From Fictibacillus nanhaiensis (lineage in GTDB: Bacteria > Bacillota > Bacilli > Bacillales > Fictibacillaceae): DNA of 64,000 bases. The position numbers and the translations under genes were made by a program. Location: the NCBI RefSeq assembly GCF_023715445.1, contig NZ_JAMBOD010000002.1, forward strand, positions 310,001 to 374,000, in the 5' to 3' direction. This document shows positions 8,599 to 17,197 of this stretch, one piece after another. The notes beneath the pieces were generated by a model that ran no database searches, was not told where the DNA came from, and saw nothing but the letters and a program-made list of their open reading frames with translations. How positions within the stretch are numbered: the stretch's first letter is position 1; every line of letters starts with the position of its first letter.

Positions 8599-9540
8599 AT
8601 CAGAAATTTCAAGCAGGATCTCAGGATATGGAGCAAAGAATGTTTGCTGCAGGACCTCATTATCATCAAAACGGATCGCATGGGATTTCAATAATGTGGT
8701 AATGCTTGAAAACGGCTCTTTCTTGTTTGCGTATTTTTGCAGGAGTTCTTCAAAGAAAGCAACTTCTCTTTCTGATAACCTAGCTTCAAACTTGCTAAAA
8801 ATCTCTCTTGCCACACTCCGGTTTGAATCATTTCTAGCAGCCCGGTTAAACAGTTTGTGCAGCGTTTCCCCATACAACTCCACTGTTGTGGCCTCACCAT
8901 TTTTATGTGCATTTTTCAAGATCCGGTTCATCGCCTTCAATGTCGGTCTGCTATAGGCCATGAGCAAGTAGTAATTCTTCTTATGAAATTCGGCGACCGC
9001 ATTTAATCCTTTTGGCAGCAATCGCCGAAACGAGGCTAATGTAAATAGTTTCGTGTAAAAACGGTCACGGATGGTAAAATTATTTAGCCTTCCTTCCTCT
9101 TCAACTGCCAAGTGAGAAAAAAATTCCGCTACCTTTCCCCCGAACAAACCACTTGCATGGCCGATTGCAGGTCCTTTTTCAGTTGAAGCATATACTTTTA
9201 CTTCTTTTATTCCGCATGATGGGGAGCGGGTTTTCAAAATAAAACCATCTGTATCTTTTACACCTGCTATGTAGTTTTCTGAGAACAACGTCATTGCTTT
9301 TGTTACGTCTCTTTTTGTGGAAGGCTGAAGAAGCAAATGATCTTCCCCTTGTTTTACAATGCGGATCGTCTCTCTTGGTGTCCCGAGTCCAATCTCTACT
9401 TCAGGACAGACTGGTACAAAATCTACATATTCCATTAATTTTTTTATCACATCATTATAGATCACATCACCGTTATAGCGGCATGCATCAAATTCCAGGC
9501 ACTTACTGACAACCACTCTTGGCCTTGCATAAGCTTCCAT
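8575..9540 (-). CDS. DUF523 (TudS-like) - DUF1722 fusion protein
   Basis: A protein of 321 aa. Residues 1-150 are a DUF523 domain with cysteines C14 and C20 (VSKCLEFDACRYNG), C45 (VPVCPEVEIGLGTPRE) and C109 (TRSPSCG). In the TudS thiouracil desulfidase branch three of these positions ligate a [4Fe-4S] cluster. Residues ~170-320 are the helical DUF1722 domain (YbgA-like). Two-domain forms of this kind are common in bacteria. A role in thiolated nucleobase desulfuration is possible by homology but unproven for the fused form. The 3' end overlaps the AEC gene tail-to-tail. Confidence 0.85.
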   Translation of the reverse strand: MEAYARPRVVVSKCLEFDACRYNGDVIYNDVIKKLMEYVDFVPVCPEVEIGLGTPRETIRIVKQGEDHLLLQPSTKRDVTKAMTLFSENYIAGVKDTDGFILKTRSPSCGIKEVKVYASTEKGPAIGHASGLFGGKVAEFFSHLAVEEEGRLNNFTIRDRFYTKLFTLASFRRLLPKGLNAVAEFHKKNYYLLMAYSRPTLKAMNRILKNAHKNGEATTVELYGETLHKLFNRAARNDSNRSVAREIFSKFEARLSEREVAFFEELLQKYANKKEPFSSITTLLKSHAIRFDDNEVLQQTFFAPYPEILLEISDSGKGRDY

Positions 9541-9642
9541 TTAACCTGCTCCTCATTCATTGTTTTCTATCATTCTCTCCATTATTAGGTGAAATTTTAT
9601 CATTCTTTCTGTAAAATGTTGGGTAACGAGAGGAGAGGTTCG

Positions 9643-10110
9643 ATGGCTTATTATGAGGATCTTCGAAAGCATGTAGGAAGTGCACCGCTCATTTTACCTG
9701 GTTCTGTTGTAATCATTGTAAACGAACAGGAAGAAATTTTGCTGCAGCATCGCAGGGATGGCGGCTGGGGACTTCCTGGGGGCTTAATGGAACTAGGGGA
9801 GAGTTTTGAAGAGACAGCAATTCGTGAAGTAAAAGAAGAAACGGGTCTTGATATTGGCGGCTTATCACAGCTTCACGTATATTCAGGAGCTGATCATTAT
9901 TTACAAGTCCCAAACGGTGATGAACTTTATTGTGTAACTGCGGTCTATACGGCAACTGAGGTAAAAGGTGATATTTTGATAGATGAAGATGAATCTTATG
10001 ACTTTCGATACTTTCCAGCCGAAAAACTCCCAGACGGGTTATTAAAGAGCGCTCAAAGATACATAAACGATTATCTCCAACAAAAAGAAAAGAACAGAGC
10101 GTACCGGTAA
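9643..10110 (+). CDS. NUDIX hydrolase
   Basis: A protein of 155 aa from ATG 9643, which has AGGAGAGG 5-6 nt upstream; the frame is open further upstream but without a ribosome binding site. The NUDIX box is complete: G47, E53, R61-E62, E65-E66 and G68 in GGLMELGE...REVKEETG. The N-terminal YYEDLRKHVG lead-in is typical of Bacillus MutT-like proteins. The substrate (oxidised nucleotide, sugar nucleotide or other diphosphate) cannot be stated. It ends at a terminator shared with the convergent GNAT gene. Confidence 0.9.
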   Translation: MAYYEDLRKHVGSAPLILPGSVVIIVNEQEEILLQHRRDGGWGLPGGLMELGESFEETAIREVKEETGLDIGGLSQLHVYSGADHYLQVPNGDELYCVTAVYTATEVKGDILIDEDESYDFRYFPAEKLPDGLLKSAQRYINDYLQQKEKNRAYR

Positions 10111-10138
10111 TTAAGCCGGTGTCTCTGCTCTTTTTTTG
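10093..10138. terminator. Terminator between NUDIX and GNAT genes
   Basis: Two stacked inverted repeats (AGAGC/GCTCT outside, ACCGG/CCGGT inside) followed by a run of seven T residues; it spans both convergent stop codons. Confidence 0.75.
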
Positions 10139-10983
10139 TTAAATTTAATTTCAATATAATCACATACAGGTGCATACCCAATATTTTGATAGATTTTATT
10201 GGATGTCGGGTTTGCTAGATCCGTGTATAATGTACAAAATTCATATCCTTCTTTTAGCAGGTAATCACTTAATGACGCTACACACGCACTGGCGTAGCCT
10301 TTACCCCTCAATTCTTTCGGAGTATAGACAAGATTCACAGATACGCCTTTAATATTCGGTCTCGTTTTAGATGCCATGGATACCGCTTTCCCCTCATCTT
10401 CCCAGATAAAAAGAAACCCATTTTCTACTCTTGTCTTCGCATACTCTTCTGCTTCATCACGCGTCATCAGCTGATTAATTTCTCCCGTCATCTCTACAAT
10501 CCATTGAGGCAAAAAAACTAAATCCTCAGACGTTGCTTGACGTAATTTCCCGGGACGTACCGCCGGCGGTACAACAGATTTCAAAGTATATAAACGAAGA
10601 TCCATCAATACTTTCTCTTCCATTTGGTGTGCTTTCGTCCAATGCTCGGCAAAAACTTTTCCAACTGCCTTTGGTGAATTCACCTTATGAATCGCATAGT
10701 CTTCTTTTACTAAATATTCTACTAAATGAGGGACAGCGGCAACACCATCAGCTTCAACTTTTTCTAAAAGCAGCAGTGCATACGGCGGTATAAGCATAGC
10801 TGCAAGCATAATTTCTCCATCTTTTATTACTGTCGCAAGTAACGGTTTTTCCTGTTCCCATACTTTGTCTCTAAACCTTATACTATTCCCAAGCATAAGA
10901 CCCGCTCTGTCTTCTTGATTCAATAAGAACGTTTCTACTTCATCATAGAAAGCAGGAATAGATTCATATCGTGTTACTTCCAT
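10111..10983 (-). CDS. GNAT-family N-acetyltransferase
   Basis: A protein of 290 aa. The ATG at 10983 is preferred over one 6 nt upstream because GAGAGGG then sits 8 nt away. The C-terminal ~130 residues form the GNAT fold with the acetyl-CoA loop in YTPKELRGKGYASACVASL and a closing NPTSNKIYQNIGY segment. The N-terminal ~150 residues are a less conserved, GNAT-like lobe, as in two-lobed acetyltransferases. The acceptor is unknown. Confidence 0.85.
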   Translation of the reverse strand: MEVTRYESIPAFYDEVETFLLNQEDRAGLMLGNSIRFRDKVWEQEKPLLATVIKDGEIMLAAMLIPPYALLLLEKVEADGVAAVPHLVEYLVKEDYAIHKVNSPKAVGKVFAEHWTKAHQMEEKVLMDLRLYTLKSVVPPAVRPGKLRQATSEDLVFLPQWIVEMTGEINQLMTRDEAEEYAKTRVENGFLFIWEDEGKAVSMASKTRPNIKGVSVNLVYTPKELRGKGYASACVASLSDYLLKEGYEFCTLYTDLANPTSNKIYQNIGYAPVCDYIEIKFNKKRAETPA

Positions 10984-11138
10984 ACCCATGACCCTCTCTT
11001 TATATAAGTCTGTAATCCTATATATTTCAATTTTTACATTTCGATTCCCTCTTTTTCATAAAACCTTAAAGTCCTTATTTGGTTAAAGGGAGTGGAATTC
11101 TGATATACTTACCATAACGTAAAGGAAGGTGAACGGAA

Positions 11139-11780
11139 ATGAGTACACATGTATTTACAAAACGTGAAGAAATAGCGAACGCCATTACACATGGCATCGG
11201 CGTCCTTCTTAGTGTTGCCGTTACCTCCATCCTGCTTGTGTTTGCAGTATGGAAAGGAACAGCTGTTCATATTGTCAGCTTTGCTGTATTTGGAGGAACA
11301 ATGCTGGCGCTTTATACAGCATCCACTCTCGTACACGCTTTTCCTAAAGGACGGGTAAAAGATATTTTTGAAATCATGGACCATGCCGCGATCTACTTGT
11401 TTATCGCGGGGACGTATACACCGATCGTACTGATTGTTGTAGGCGGTGCTCTTGGCTGGACATTGTTTGGAGTCGTTTGGGGACTTGCCGCATTTGGAGT
11501 CGTTTTTAAAGTCTTTTTCACGAAAAAGTTTGTTGTATTATCGACACTGGGATATGTAGCAATGGGCTGGCTGATTACATTTGCCCTTCAAGATATTTCG
11601 GCTAATATGCCTCCTGAAGGAATTCAGCTGCTTGTCGCTGGCGGTATCATCTACACGCTCGGCAGTATCTTTTATGTGTGGCGCAGCTTTCCCTTTCACC
11701 ACGCGGTTTGGCACCTGTTCGTTCTAGCGGGCAGTGTTTTACATTTTCTTATGATGTTTTATGTGCTGCCTCTGTCATAG
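11139..11780 (+). CDS. trhA: TrhA/hemolysin III family membrane protein
   Basis: A protein of 213 aa with seven hydrophobic segments. The PAQR-family residues are visible: REEIANAITHGIGV near the start, S-H pair in STLVHAFPKG, DHAAIYLFIAGTYTP, and the terminal HHAVWHLFVLAGSVLHF. B. subtilis YplQ is the counterpart. Family members are thought to be metal-dependent enzymes or regulators that affect membrane fluidity and energy state; the hemolysin name is historical. Start at 11139 with AAGGAAGGTG upstream. The small membrane gene follows 21 bp later and is probably co-transcribed. Confidence 0.88.
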   Translation: MSTHVFTKREEIANAITHGIGVLLSVAVTSILLVFAVWKGTAVHIVSFAVFGGTMLALYTASTLVHAFPKGRVKDIFEIMDHAAIYLFIAGTYTPIVLIVVGGALGWTLFGVVWGLAAFGVVFKVFFTKKFVVLSTLGYVAMGWLITFALQDISANMPPEGIQLLVAGGIIYTLGSIFYVWRSFPFHHAVWHLFVLAGSVLHFLMMFYVLPLS

Positions 11781-11801
11781 AATAGATAAGGGGTGACAAA
11801 A

Positions 11802-11984
11802 ATGAAAATCCTATTGAGGATCGTTTTTGGTATTGCATTCTTATTAGTAGCTTTTTTCGGACTTGGTCCAGTACTCATGGCAGACGGAATGCCTGGTGAA
11901 CGGACGCTGACGTTGATTTTGGTTTTATTGATTTTTGCTGCATTGTTTGTAGTTTATAAATGGCTAATGAAGAGAATTTCGTAA
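11802..11984 (+). CDS. Small two-TM membrane protein
   Basis: A protein of 60 aa. ATG at 11802 is chosen because AAGGGGTG lies 6-8 nt upstream; a GTG at 11793 overlaps that site. Two hydrophobic helices (residues 3-25 and 35-54) are joined by a short loop MADGMPGERT, ending in the basic tail YKWLMKRIS. No family recognised. It lies in an apparent operon with trhA and is closed by a terminator. Confidence 0.7.
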   Translation: MKILLRIVFGIAFLLVAFFGLGPVLMADGMPGERTLTLILVLLIFAALFVVYKWLMKRIS

Positions 11985-12012
11985 GAGCAGAGATGGCCTC
12001 TGCTCTTTTTTA
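11984..12012 (+). terminator. Intrinsic terminator after the trhA operon
   Basis: Stem AGAGCAGA/TCTGCTCT with a 7-nt loop, followed by TTTTT. Confidence 0.85.
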
Positions 12013-12171
12013 TGCCGTAGACTTTTCGATTCTTTGTTGTTTTTGTTCCGTTTTAAATAATACATAGTAGATCATCAAGCTAACAGAACCCATTAGAATA
12101 AACAAGCCAGTAATTATCGCTGTTGAGAGAATAGGAAGGCAACAATAGAAATGCCTAAAAACATTTCATAT
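12012..12171 (-). pseudogene. Possible frameshifted remnant of a small membrane protein
   Basis: On the minus strand an ATG near 12166 opens MFLGISIVAFL, then a shift of one base gives PILSTAIITGLFILMG and a basic C-terminus EQKQQRIEKSTA before TAA. Joined, these parts look like a one- or two-helix membrane protein of about 52 aa. No ribosome binding site is visible and either part could be a chance frame. Recorded as a weak candidate only. Confidence 0.2.
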
Positions 12172-12220
12172 TTATATGTTTTAAAAAGACAACTTTAACT
12201 TTTTAAGGAGTATTTTTATA

Positions 12221-12691
12221 ATGATAGTTGATCACCGTCTTTATACGATGTGCATGATTCAAAATGAAGATAAAGTGTTATTAATTAAGCGTCCAGACAA
12301 TCGAGGCTTTCCAGGATATTTAGCTCCTGGAGGCAAAATCGATTTTCCTGAAAGTTTAGTAGGTGGCGCTGTTAGGGAGGTAAAAGAAGAAACGGGTCTT
12401 AATGTATCTAATCTTGTTTTTAAAGGAATTGACGAGTATGTAAACCCGAAAAAGAACGTACGATACATGGTGTTTAACTATTGGACTGATACGTTTTCTG
12501 GCGGATTGATGGAAGATCCACCTGAAGGAGAGCTTGTCTGGGTGCCGATCTCTGAAGCTCTTAACCTGCCTATGCAAAACTGGTTTAAAGAGAGGTTCCC
12601 TTTGTTCTTTGAAGCAGGCACTTTTGAGATACAGAGAGTATGGGATGCTGATATAGATGAGCAGATCGAAGTAAAAATTTTAAAGACTTGA
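12221..12691 (+). CDS. NUDIX hydrolase, 8-oxo-dGTP diphosphatase-like
   Basis: A protein of 156 aa; ATG at 12221 with AAGGAG 9 nt upstream. Complete NUDIX box from G38 to L60 (GGKIDFPE ... REVKEETGL). The opening VDHRLYTMCMIQNEDKVLLIKR and the length match the MutT/8-oxo-dGTPase branch found in Bacillus, where such enzymes clean the nucleotide pool. Substrate is inferred from subfamily resemblance only. Monocistronic. Confidence 0.85.
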   Translation: MIVDHRLYTMCMIQNEDKVLLIKRPDNRGFPGYLAPGGKIDFPESLVGGAVREVKEETGLNVSNLVFKGIDEYVNPKKNVRYMVFNYWTDTFSGGLMEDPPEGELVWVPISEALNLPMQNWFKERFPLFFEAGTFEIQRVWDADIDEQIEVKILKT

Positions 12692-12739
12692 TTTAGCATA
12701 TATGACTAATGTCGAACTATGTCTAGAAATGTAAACTCG

Positions 12740-12831
12740 TGGATAAGCGGGTAAAACTTTTGGATTCAGGACCAAAATTCGTGGATTCAACACCCTTTTT
12801 TGTGGATTCACGCCCAAAACTTTAGGATTGG
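12740..12831. repeat. Phased TGGATT array, 21-bp spacing
   Basis: TGGAT boxes (the last one AGGAT) start at 12740, 12761, 12782, 12803 and 12824, exactly 21 bp apart. Most read TTYGTGGATTCA with unconserved spacers of about 10 bp. The array lies between a NUDIX gene and the terminator ahead of a convergent peptidase gene. Two helical turns per unit would put all boxes on the same face of DNA. No coding frame explains it. Confidence 0.65.
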
Positions 12832-12898
12832 GTCTCACAGCACTGCCGAAAACGGCTATCACACAGCCAAATGCCCCTCTCAAGACCCACTAAAAAGG

Positions 12899-12932
12899 AA
12901 AGGATGACTCTATCACGTGTCATCCTTCTTTA
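12899..12932. terminator. Bidirectional terminator before the M24 peptidase gene
   Basis: Stem AAGGATGAC/GTCATCCTT with T-rich sequence on both sides. Confidence 0.8.
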
Positions 12933-12943
12933 TTTCATTTATT

Positions 12944-14047
12944 TTATTTAATTATCTGCAGTTCTTTCGGGTATTTCGTCAATGTTTCATACCCAACAGC
13001 GGTTACAACAACATCATCTTCAATTCGTACACCGCCGATGTCATCTATATAGATTCCTGGTTCGATCGTATACGTCATGCCTTCACGCAGCACGCCGTCA
13101 TTGTTATCACTCATGGACGGGAACTCATGTACATCGATTCCAAGACCATGCCCGATGCGATGAGGGAAGTTGTCTCCATAACCCGCTTCTGTAATGTGGT
13201 TACGTGCGATTACATCAAGGTCTCCGATACGCGTACCCGGCTTTGATGCTTCCAACGCCTTCAACTGTGCCTGCAGTACTGTGTCATAGATCTCACGACG
13301 TTTTTCATCTAGATCACCGAAAGCTACTGTACGTGTGATATCTGAACAATATCCATTCAACACTACGCCTAAATCAAACAATACAAAATCACCGTGCTGA
13401 AGCTTTCTTAAACCTGGCTTTCCGTGAGGCTGTCCTGCTTTCTCTCCAAACAGCACCATCGTCGAGAACGACATTTGGCTGATGCCTTTTTTCTTCAGTT
13501 CGTACTCGATTTTTGCGAGTACTTCCATCTCAGTTACGCCTTCTTTAAGCGCAGCAACACCGACTTCAACTCCGTAGTCTGCAAGTCGTGCGGCTTCACG
13601 CAGCGTCTTAAGCTCACTATCTTCTTTTATTAAACGAAGCTCATTTAAAAGCTCTTCAGCCCCCACTAACTTTGCATCGTTAAACATACCAAGCAGCTTT
13701 TCGCCACGCGCATATGGAAGTGTTTCTTTTTCAACTGCAATAGAAGATGCTGCAGTCACGCCGCGGCCAGCTAGTGCCTCCTGCACCTTAGCCCATGGAT
13801 CTTCGGAGTCACTGTATCCCACTATCTCATACGTCCAGCCCGCACCTTTTGCTTGTGAACGCTCCATTCCCGGGCAAACCATGAACGGTTCACCTTCTGG
13901 CAGTACAACTACACCAAGCACACGCTCATGTGGATCTGTGTATAGTCCAGACAAATAGAATACGTTCGCTGTCGTATGAATGAAGGCGAACGTTTGACCT
14001 TCTTCTTTTAACCAATCTTTAACCTTTTGAATACGTCCTTCGTTCAT
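12944..14047 (-). CDS. M24 metallopeptidase, Xaa-Pro aminopeptidase/dipeptidase type
   Basis: A protein of 367 aa from ATG 14047 with GGAGGT 6 nt upstream; codons further upstream are not coding. N-terminal creatinase-like domain (residues 1-~130), then the pita-bread M24 domain. Metal ligands are visible: two aspartates in FDLGVVLNGYCSDITRT, histidine in HRIGHGLGIDVHE, and glutamates in TIEPGIYI and GVRIEDDVVV. These enzymes release N-terminal residues before proline or split X-Pro dipeptides in the cytoplasm. Bacillus genomes carry several paralogues (YqhT, YkvY, PepQ type), so no symbol is given. Confidence 0.9.
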   Translation of the reverse strand: MNEGRIQKVKDWLKEEGQTFAFIHTTANVFYLSGLYTDPHERVLGVVVLPEGEPFMVCPGMERSQAKGAGWTYEIVGYSDSEDPWAKVQEALAGRGVTAASSIAVEKETLPYARGEKLLGMFNDAKLVGAEELLNELRLIKEDSELKTLREAARLADYGVEVGVAALKEGVTEMEVLAKIEYELKKKGISQMSFSTMVLFGEKAGQPHGKPGLRKLQHGDFVLFDLGVVLNGYCSDITRTVAFGDLDEKRREIYDTVLQAQLKALEASKPGTRIGDLDVIARNHITEAGYGDNFPHRIGHGLGIDVHEFPSMSDNNDGVLREGMTYTIEPGIYIDDIGGVRIEDDVVVTAVGYETLTKYPKELQIIK

Positions 14048-14129
14048 ATGTATACCTCCATTAGAAGCCCCTTCAGGCATAAAAATTTTCTCTCACTGTC
14101 TATTGTAAGATAAACGGCCGTGAAAAAAC

Positions 14130-14172
14130 AGAAGCACACATCGCAAGCTGCAAATGTGTGCTCTATTTTTCT
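14130..14172 (-). terminator. Likely terminator of the glyS transcript
   Basis: A 9-bp stem AGCACACAT/ATGTGTGCT, flanked outside by CAGAAAAA and CTGTTTTTT on the minus strand. It lies beyond repeat copy 2, so the glyS message would include the repeat. Confidence 0.6.
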
Positions 14173-14202
14173 GTTAGGCTTTTGAACATGTTAGTGAGTA
14201 CG

Positions 14203-14445
14203 CTTCATTGAAAGTTGATTGGAGCGCAAGGTGCGAGACTCCTGCGGGATCAGCGTGCCAGCTACCTGAGTGTTCTTCTCGCAAGGCATGCGACGAGGAA
14301 GCTCGCTTCGGTAGGATTTGCTTGCAGACGCAGGAGCACATGCTTCCTGAATATGAGCCCTTATCCATCTTCCCGCGGAAAGCGAGCATCCTGGAGTGGA
14401 AATCAACCACAACTAATAACAACAATGTTTATGAAAAAAGCCTTT
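14203..14445 (+). repeat. GC-rich Bacillus-type intergenic repeat, copy 2
   Basis: Starts CTTCATTGAAAGTTGATTGG and AGCGCAAGGTGCGAGACTCC, ends with CGCGGAAAGCGAGCATCCTG, GAAATCAAC and a tail ending AAAAGCCTTTT. Both ends match copy 1 at 1998-2175 in opposite orientation, but the core here is about 60 bp longer and rearranged. It abuts the glyS stop codon with only a few bases between. Confidence 0.7.
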
Positions 14446-14447
14446 TG

Positions 14448-15830
14448 TTAAAACTGTACTTTTTCCTCGATAAAGCTCTTAAGGTCAGAAATTTTCACAC
14501 GCGCCTGTTCCATCGTGTCACGGTCACGTACTGTTACCATGCCATCTTCCTTGGAATCAAAGTCGTATGTGATACAGAAAGGTGTGCCGATCTCGTCTTG
14601 ACGGCGGTAACGTTTACCGATCGATCCTGTTTCGTCGTAATCTACATTGAAGTCTTTAGCTAGTGAACTGAACACTTCCGTTGCTTCTTCAGATAATTTC
14701 TTAGACAATGGCAAGATCGCCGCTTTATAAGGTGCTAATGCGGGGTGCAAGTGCATGACCGTTCTGCTTGTACCGTCTTCCAATTCCTCATCTTCATATG
14801 CATCTATCAAGAATGCAAGTGTTACGCGGTCAGCACCAAGAGAAGGCTCGATGCAATACGGAATGTAGCGCTCATTTGTTTCTTGGTCGATATAGTTAAA
14901 GTCTTCACCTGAGAATTCCATATGACGCTTCAAGTCAAAATCAGTACGTGATGCTACACCCCATAGTTCGCCCCATCCGAACGGGAACTTGTATTCAAAA
15001 TCAGTTGTTGCGTTTGAATAATGAGAAAGCTCATCTTCATTATGGTCGCGAAGACGAAGGTTTTCTTCTGTCATACCTAAAGACTTCAACCAGTTTTCAG
15101 CAGTGTCTTTCCAGTAATTGAACCACTCGATCTCGCTTCCTGGCTTACAGAAGAACTCAAGCTCCATTTGTTCAAACTCACGCGTACGGAAGGTAAAGTT
15201 ACCTGGCGTGATCTCGTTACGGAAGCTCTTACCGATCTGCGCGATACCGAACGGCAGCTTTTTACGCATTGTACGCTGAACATTTTTAAAGTTAACGAAA
15301 ATACCTTGTGCCGTTTCAGGGCGCATGTAGATTTCGTTTGAGCTGGATTCTGTTACACCTTGGTGTGTTTTGAACATTAAGTTAAACTGACGGATGCTTG
15401 TAAAGTCATGGCTACCACACTCAGGACATGCAATGTTGTATTCTTTGACCAACTCTTCCATCTTTTCAAAAGGAAGACCGTCAACGATTATTTCTTTTCC
15501 TGCTTGATCTGCTGCTTCTTCAATCAGCTTATCCGCACGGTGACGCGCTTTACAGTTTTTACAGTCCATCATCGGATCGTTGAAGTTGCCGATGTGACCA
15601 GATGCTTCCCACGTGCGAGGGTTCATCAGGATTGCTGCATCAAGTCCAACGTTATAAGGTGACTCTTGAACAAACTTTTTCCACCATGCTTTTTTCACAT
15701 TGTTCTTCAGTTCAACACCGAGGGGACCGTAATCCCACGTGTTTGCAAGACCTCCATAAATTTCAGATCCCGGAAATACAAAACCGCGATGTTTCGCATG
15801 ATTTGTAATGGTTTCCATGTTTTTTGACAT
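14448..15830 (-). CDS. glyS: Glycyl-tRNA synthetase, single-chain dimeric type
   Basis: A protein of 460 aa from ATG 15830 behind GGGAGGAA; the frame upstream lies in the T-box leader. This is the archaeal/eukaryotic-like alpha2 GlyRS used by many Firmicutes (often named glyQS). Class II motifs are visible: motif 2 in [24 protein letters not shown] is split across residues ~200-225, motif 3 around [14 protein letters not shown], and a C-terminal anticodon-binding domain. A zinc-type insertion CKNCKARHR...CPECG occurs at residues ~90-150. Control is by a glycine T-box directly upstream. Confidence 0.97.
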   Translation of the reverse strand: MSKNMETITNHAKHRGFVFPGSEIYGGLANTWDYGPLGVELKNNVKKAWWKKFVQESPYNVGLDAAILMNPRTWEASGHIGNFNDPMMDCKNCKARHRADKLIEEAADQAGKEIIVDGLPFEKMEELVKEYNIACPECGSHDFTSIRQFNLMFKTHQGVTESSSNEIYMRPETAQGIFVNFKNVQRTMRKKLPFGIAQIGKSFRNEITPGNFTFRTREFEQMELEFFCKPGSEIEWFNYWKDTAENWLKSLGMTEENLRLRDHNEDELSHYSNATTDFEYKFPFGWGELWGVASRTDFDLKRHMEFSGEDFNYIDQETNERYIPYCIEPSLGADRVTLAFLIDAYEDEELEDGTSRTVMHLHPALAPYKAAILPLSKKLSEEATEVFSSLAKDFNVDYDETGSIGKRYRRQDEIGTPFCITYDFDSKEDGMVTVRDRDTMEQARVKISDLKSFIEEKVQF

Positions 15831-15872
15831 TGTAATTCCTCCCATTCGGATTTTGCCTTATGGATCCGTTCG

Positions 15873-16115
15873 TCTTTTATAAAAAATAAAAAACTCCCGT
15901 CCCAAGGCGCTATGCCCAGGGACGAGAGTTGTATCTCCCGCGGTTCCACCCTAGTTGATCCGTCCGTATGTAAAACGAATCCTCTTTTCAAAAAAACAGC
16001 TCCGGACTGCCGTTTCACTAATGTCTCTTACCGGGCTTTCACCGCCCCCGGCTCGCTTAAAAGAGTGTCAGATTAGCTACTATTCATCCTTCACGGCTGC
16101 ATATCATGTTTTATA
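15873..16115 (-). promoter_or_regulatory. Glycine T-box riboswitch
   Basis: On the minus strand the leader holds the T-box AGGGTGGAACCGCGGG, an antiterminator/terminator pair ending in GGGACGGGAGTTTTTT, and a stem I region with the distal GGGGGCGGTG element. A GGC codon followed by A lies at 16011-16009, in the expected specifier position, and would read tRNA-Gly. Uncharged tRNA-Gly would hold the antiterminator and let transcription pass into glyS. Confidence 0.92.
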
Positions 16116-16123
16116 ATAAAGTA

Positions 16124-16153
16124 ATATTACCAAAAAACAAAAACATTAGTCAA
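16124..16153 (-). promoter_or_regulatory. Promoter of the T-box-glyS transcript
   Basis: -35 TTGACT, 18-bp spacer, -10 TAATAT on the minus strand, ending just ahead of the T-box stem I. Confidence 0.7.
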
Positions 16154-16178
16154 AATATTTTCCTATTATATGCTTTTG

Positions 16179-17132
16179 TTACTTCAATTGTGCAAGTTCC
16201 TCTTTAACTTGTTCCAAAGTTGGAAGAGATGTCATTGCACCTTTACTCGATACCGTAAGCGCTCCTGAAATACTGCCGAAAACCGCCATATCCGCTGCTT
16301 CATCGAGAGTAAGTTCCTCAAGTGTCCCCTTGTATTCATTTAACAGATGCAATACCGCTGAAACGTAGGCATCTCCAGCTCCTGTCGTATCAATAGCTGC
16401 AACACCTTTTGCTGGAATATACTCACCGCCATCTTTCGTTACTACATAGCTGCCGTCATCTCCAAGGGTGATAAAAAGTAATGGTATATCGTATTGATGA
16501 AGGACTTTAATTCCTTCCTCTACCTTTTTTAATCCTGTAATAAATTCTAGTTCCTCTTCCGAAAGCTTAACGATATCTGCATGAGGGAGCATGGAAAGAA
16601 TGGTTTCACGTGCCAAAGCAGGTGCCTTCCATAGCGAAAGCCTTAAGTTGGGGTCAAAGGAAACCCACATGCCGTTCTCTTTTGCTAGTTTTACTGCTTT
16701 TTCGGTCGCACTTTTGGATGGTTCAGCAATCAAGGAAATAGAGCCGAAATGAAGGATTTTTTTATCTTTGAAAAGACTAGGCTGAATATTCTTTTCTTCT
16801 AAGAAACGATCAGCACTCGGGTCAATGTAAAAGTCAAAAGACCTTTCTCCTTTTTCAGATAAGGTTACAAAAACTGCTCCCGTCCGAACTGTATCGGTTT
16901 TATAGACATGAAACGTATTTACACCGTAGCTTTGCAGTGTATCGATTATAAAATCACCGAGTACATCGTCACCAACTTTTCCTAAAAAAGTAGCTTTTGA
17001 ACCAAGCCGTGCTGCCCCCACCGCTACATTAGCAGGAGCACCACTGGGACGCTTATAATACATCGAATTTGTTTCATCAGTAGGGATAAAATCAACAAGT
17101 GCTTCACCTAAAGAAATAATTCCTTTTTTCAT
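16179..17132 (-). CDS. PfkB-family carbohydrate kinase, probable fructokinase
   Basis: A protein of 317 aa; the second of two consecutive ATG codons (17132) has the better GGAGG spacing. It is a ribokinase-like kinase: N-terminal GEALVDFIP, the substrate-site signature GGAPANVAV-like SGAPANVAVGAARLG, and the C-terminal DTTGAGDAYVSAV with catalytic Asp near 252. This pattern matches ScrK-type fructokinases, which make fructose 6-phosphate; other sugars cannot be excluded. It follows the PTS IIA gene on the same strand, but a terminator stands between them. Confidence 0.85.
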   Translation of the reverse strand: MKKGIISLGEALVDFIPTDETNSMYYKRPSGAPANVAVGAARLGSKATFLGKVGDDVLGDFIIDTLQSYGVNTFHVYKTDTVRTGAVFVTLSEKGERSFDFYIDPSADRFLEEKNIQPSLFKDKKILHFGSISLIAEPSKSATEKAVKLAKENGMWVSFDPNLRLSLWKAPALARETILSMLPHADIVKLSEEELEFITGLKKVEEGIKVLHQYDIPLLFITLGDDGSYVVTKDGGEYIPAKGVAAIDTTGAGDAYVSAVLHLLNEYKGTLEELTLDEAADMAVFGSISGALTVSSKGAMTSLPTLEQVKEELAQLK

Positions 17133-17158
17133 CATTGCCTCCCCCTCCCATTTTGAAT

Positions 17159-17190
17159 GGAAAAAAATCAGGCAAAAAGAAGCCTGATCC
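17159..17190 (-). terminator. Terminator after the PTS IIA gene
   Basis: Stem ATCAGGC/GCCTGAT followed on the minus strand by seven T residues; it may allow partial read-through into the kinase gene. Confidence 0.75.
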
Positions 17191-17197
17191 TTTCCCT

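Noticed and set aside
15707-16018. 103-codon minus-strand frame over the glyS leader
   Set aside because: It reads through the T-box and its terminator, which are non-coding RNA structures.
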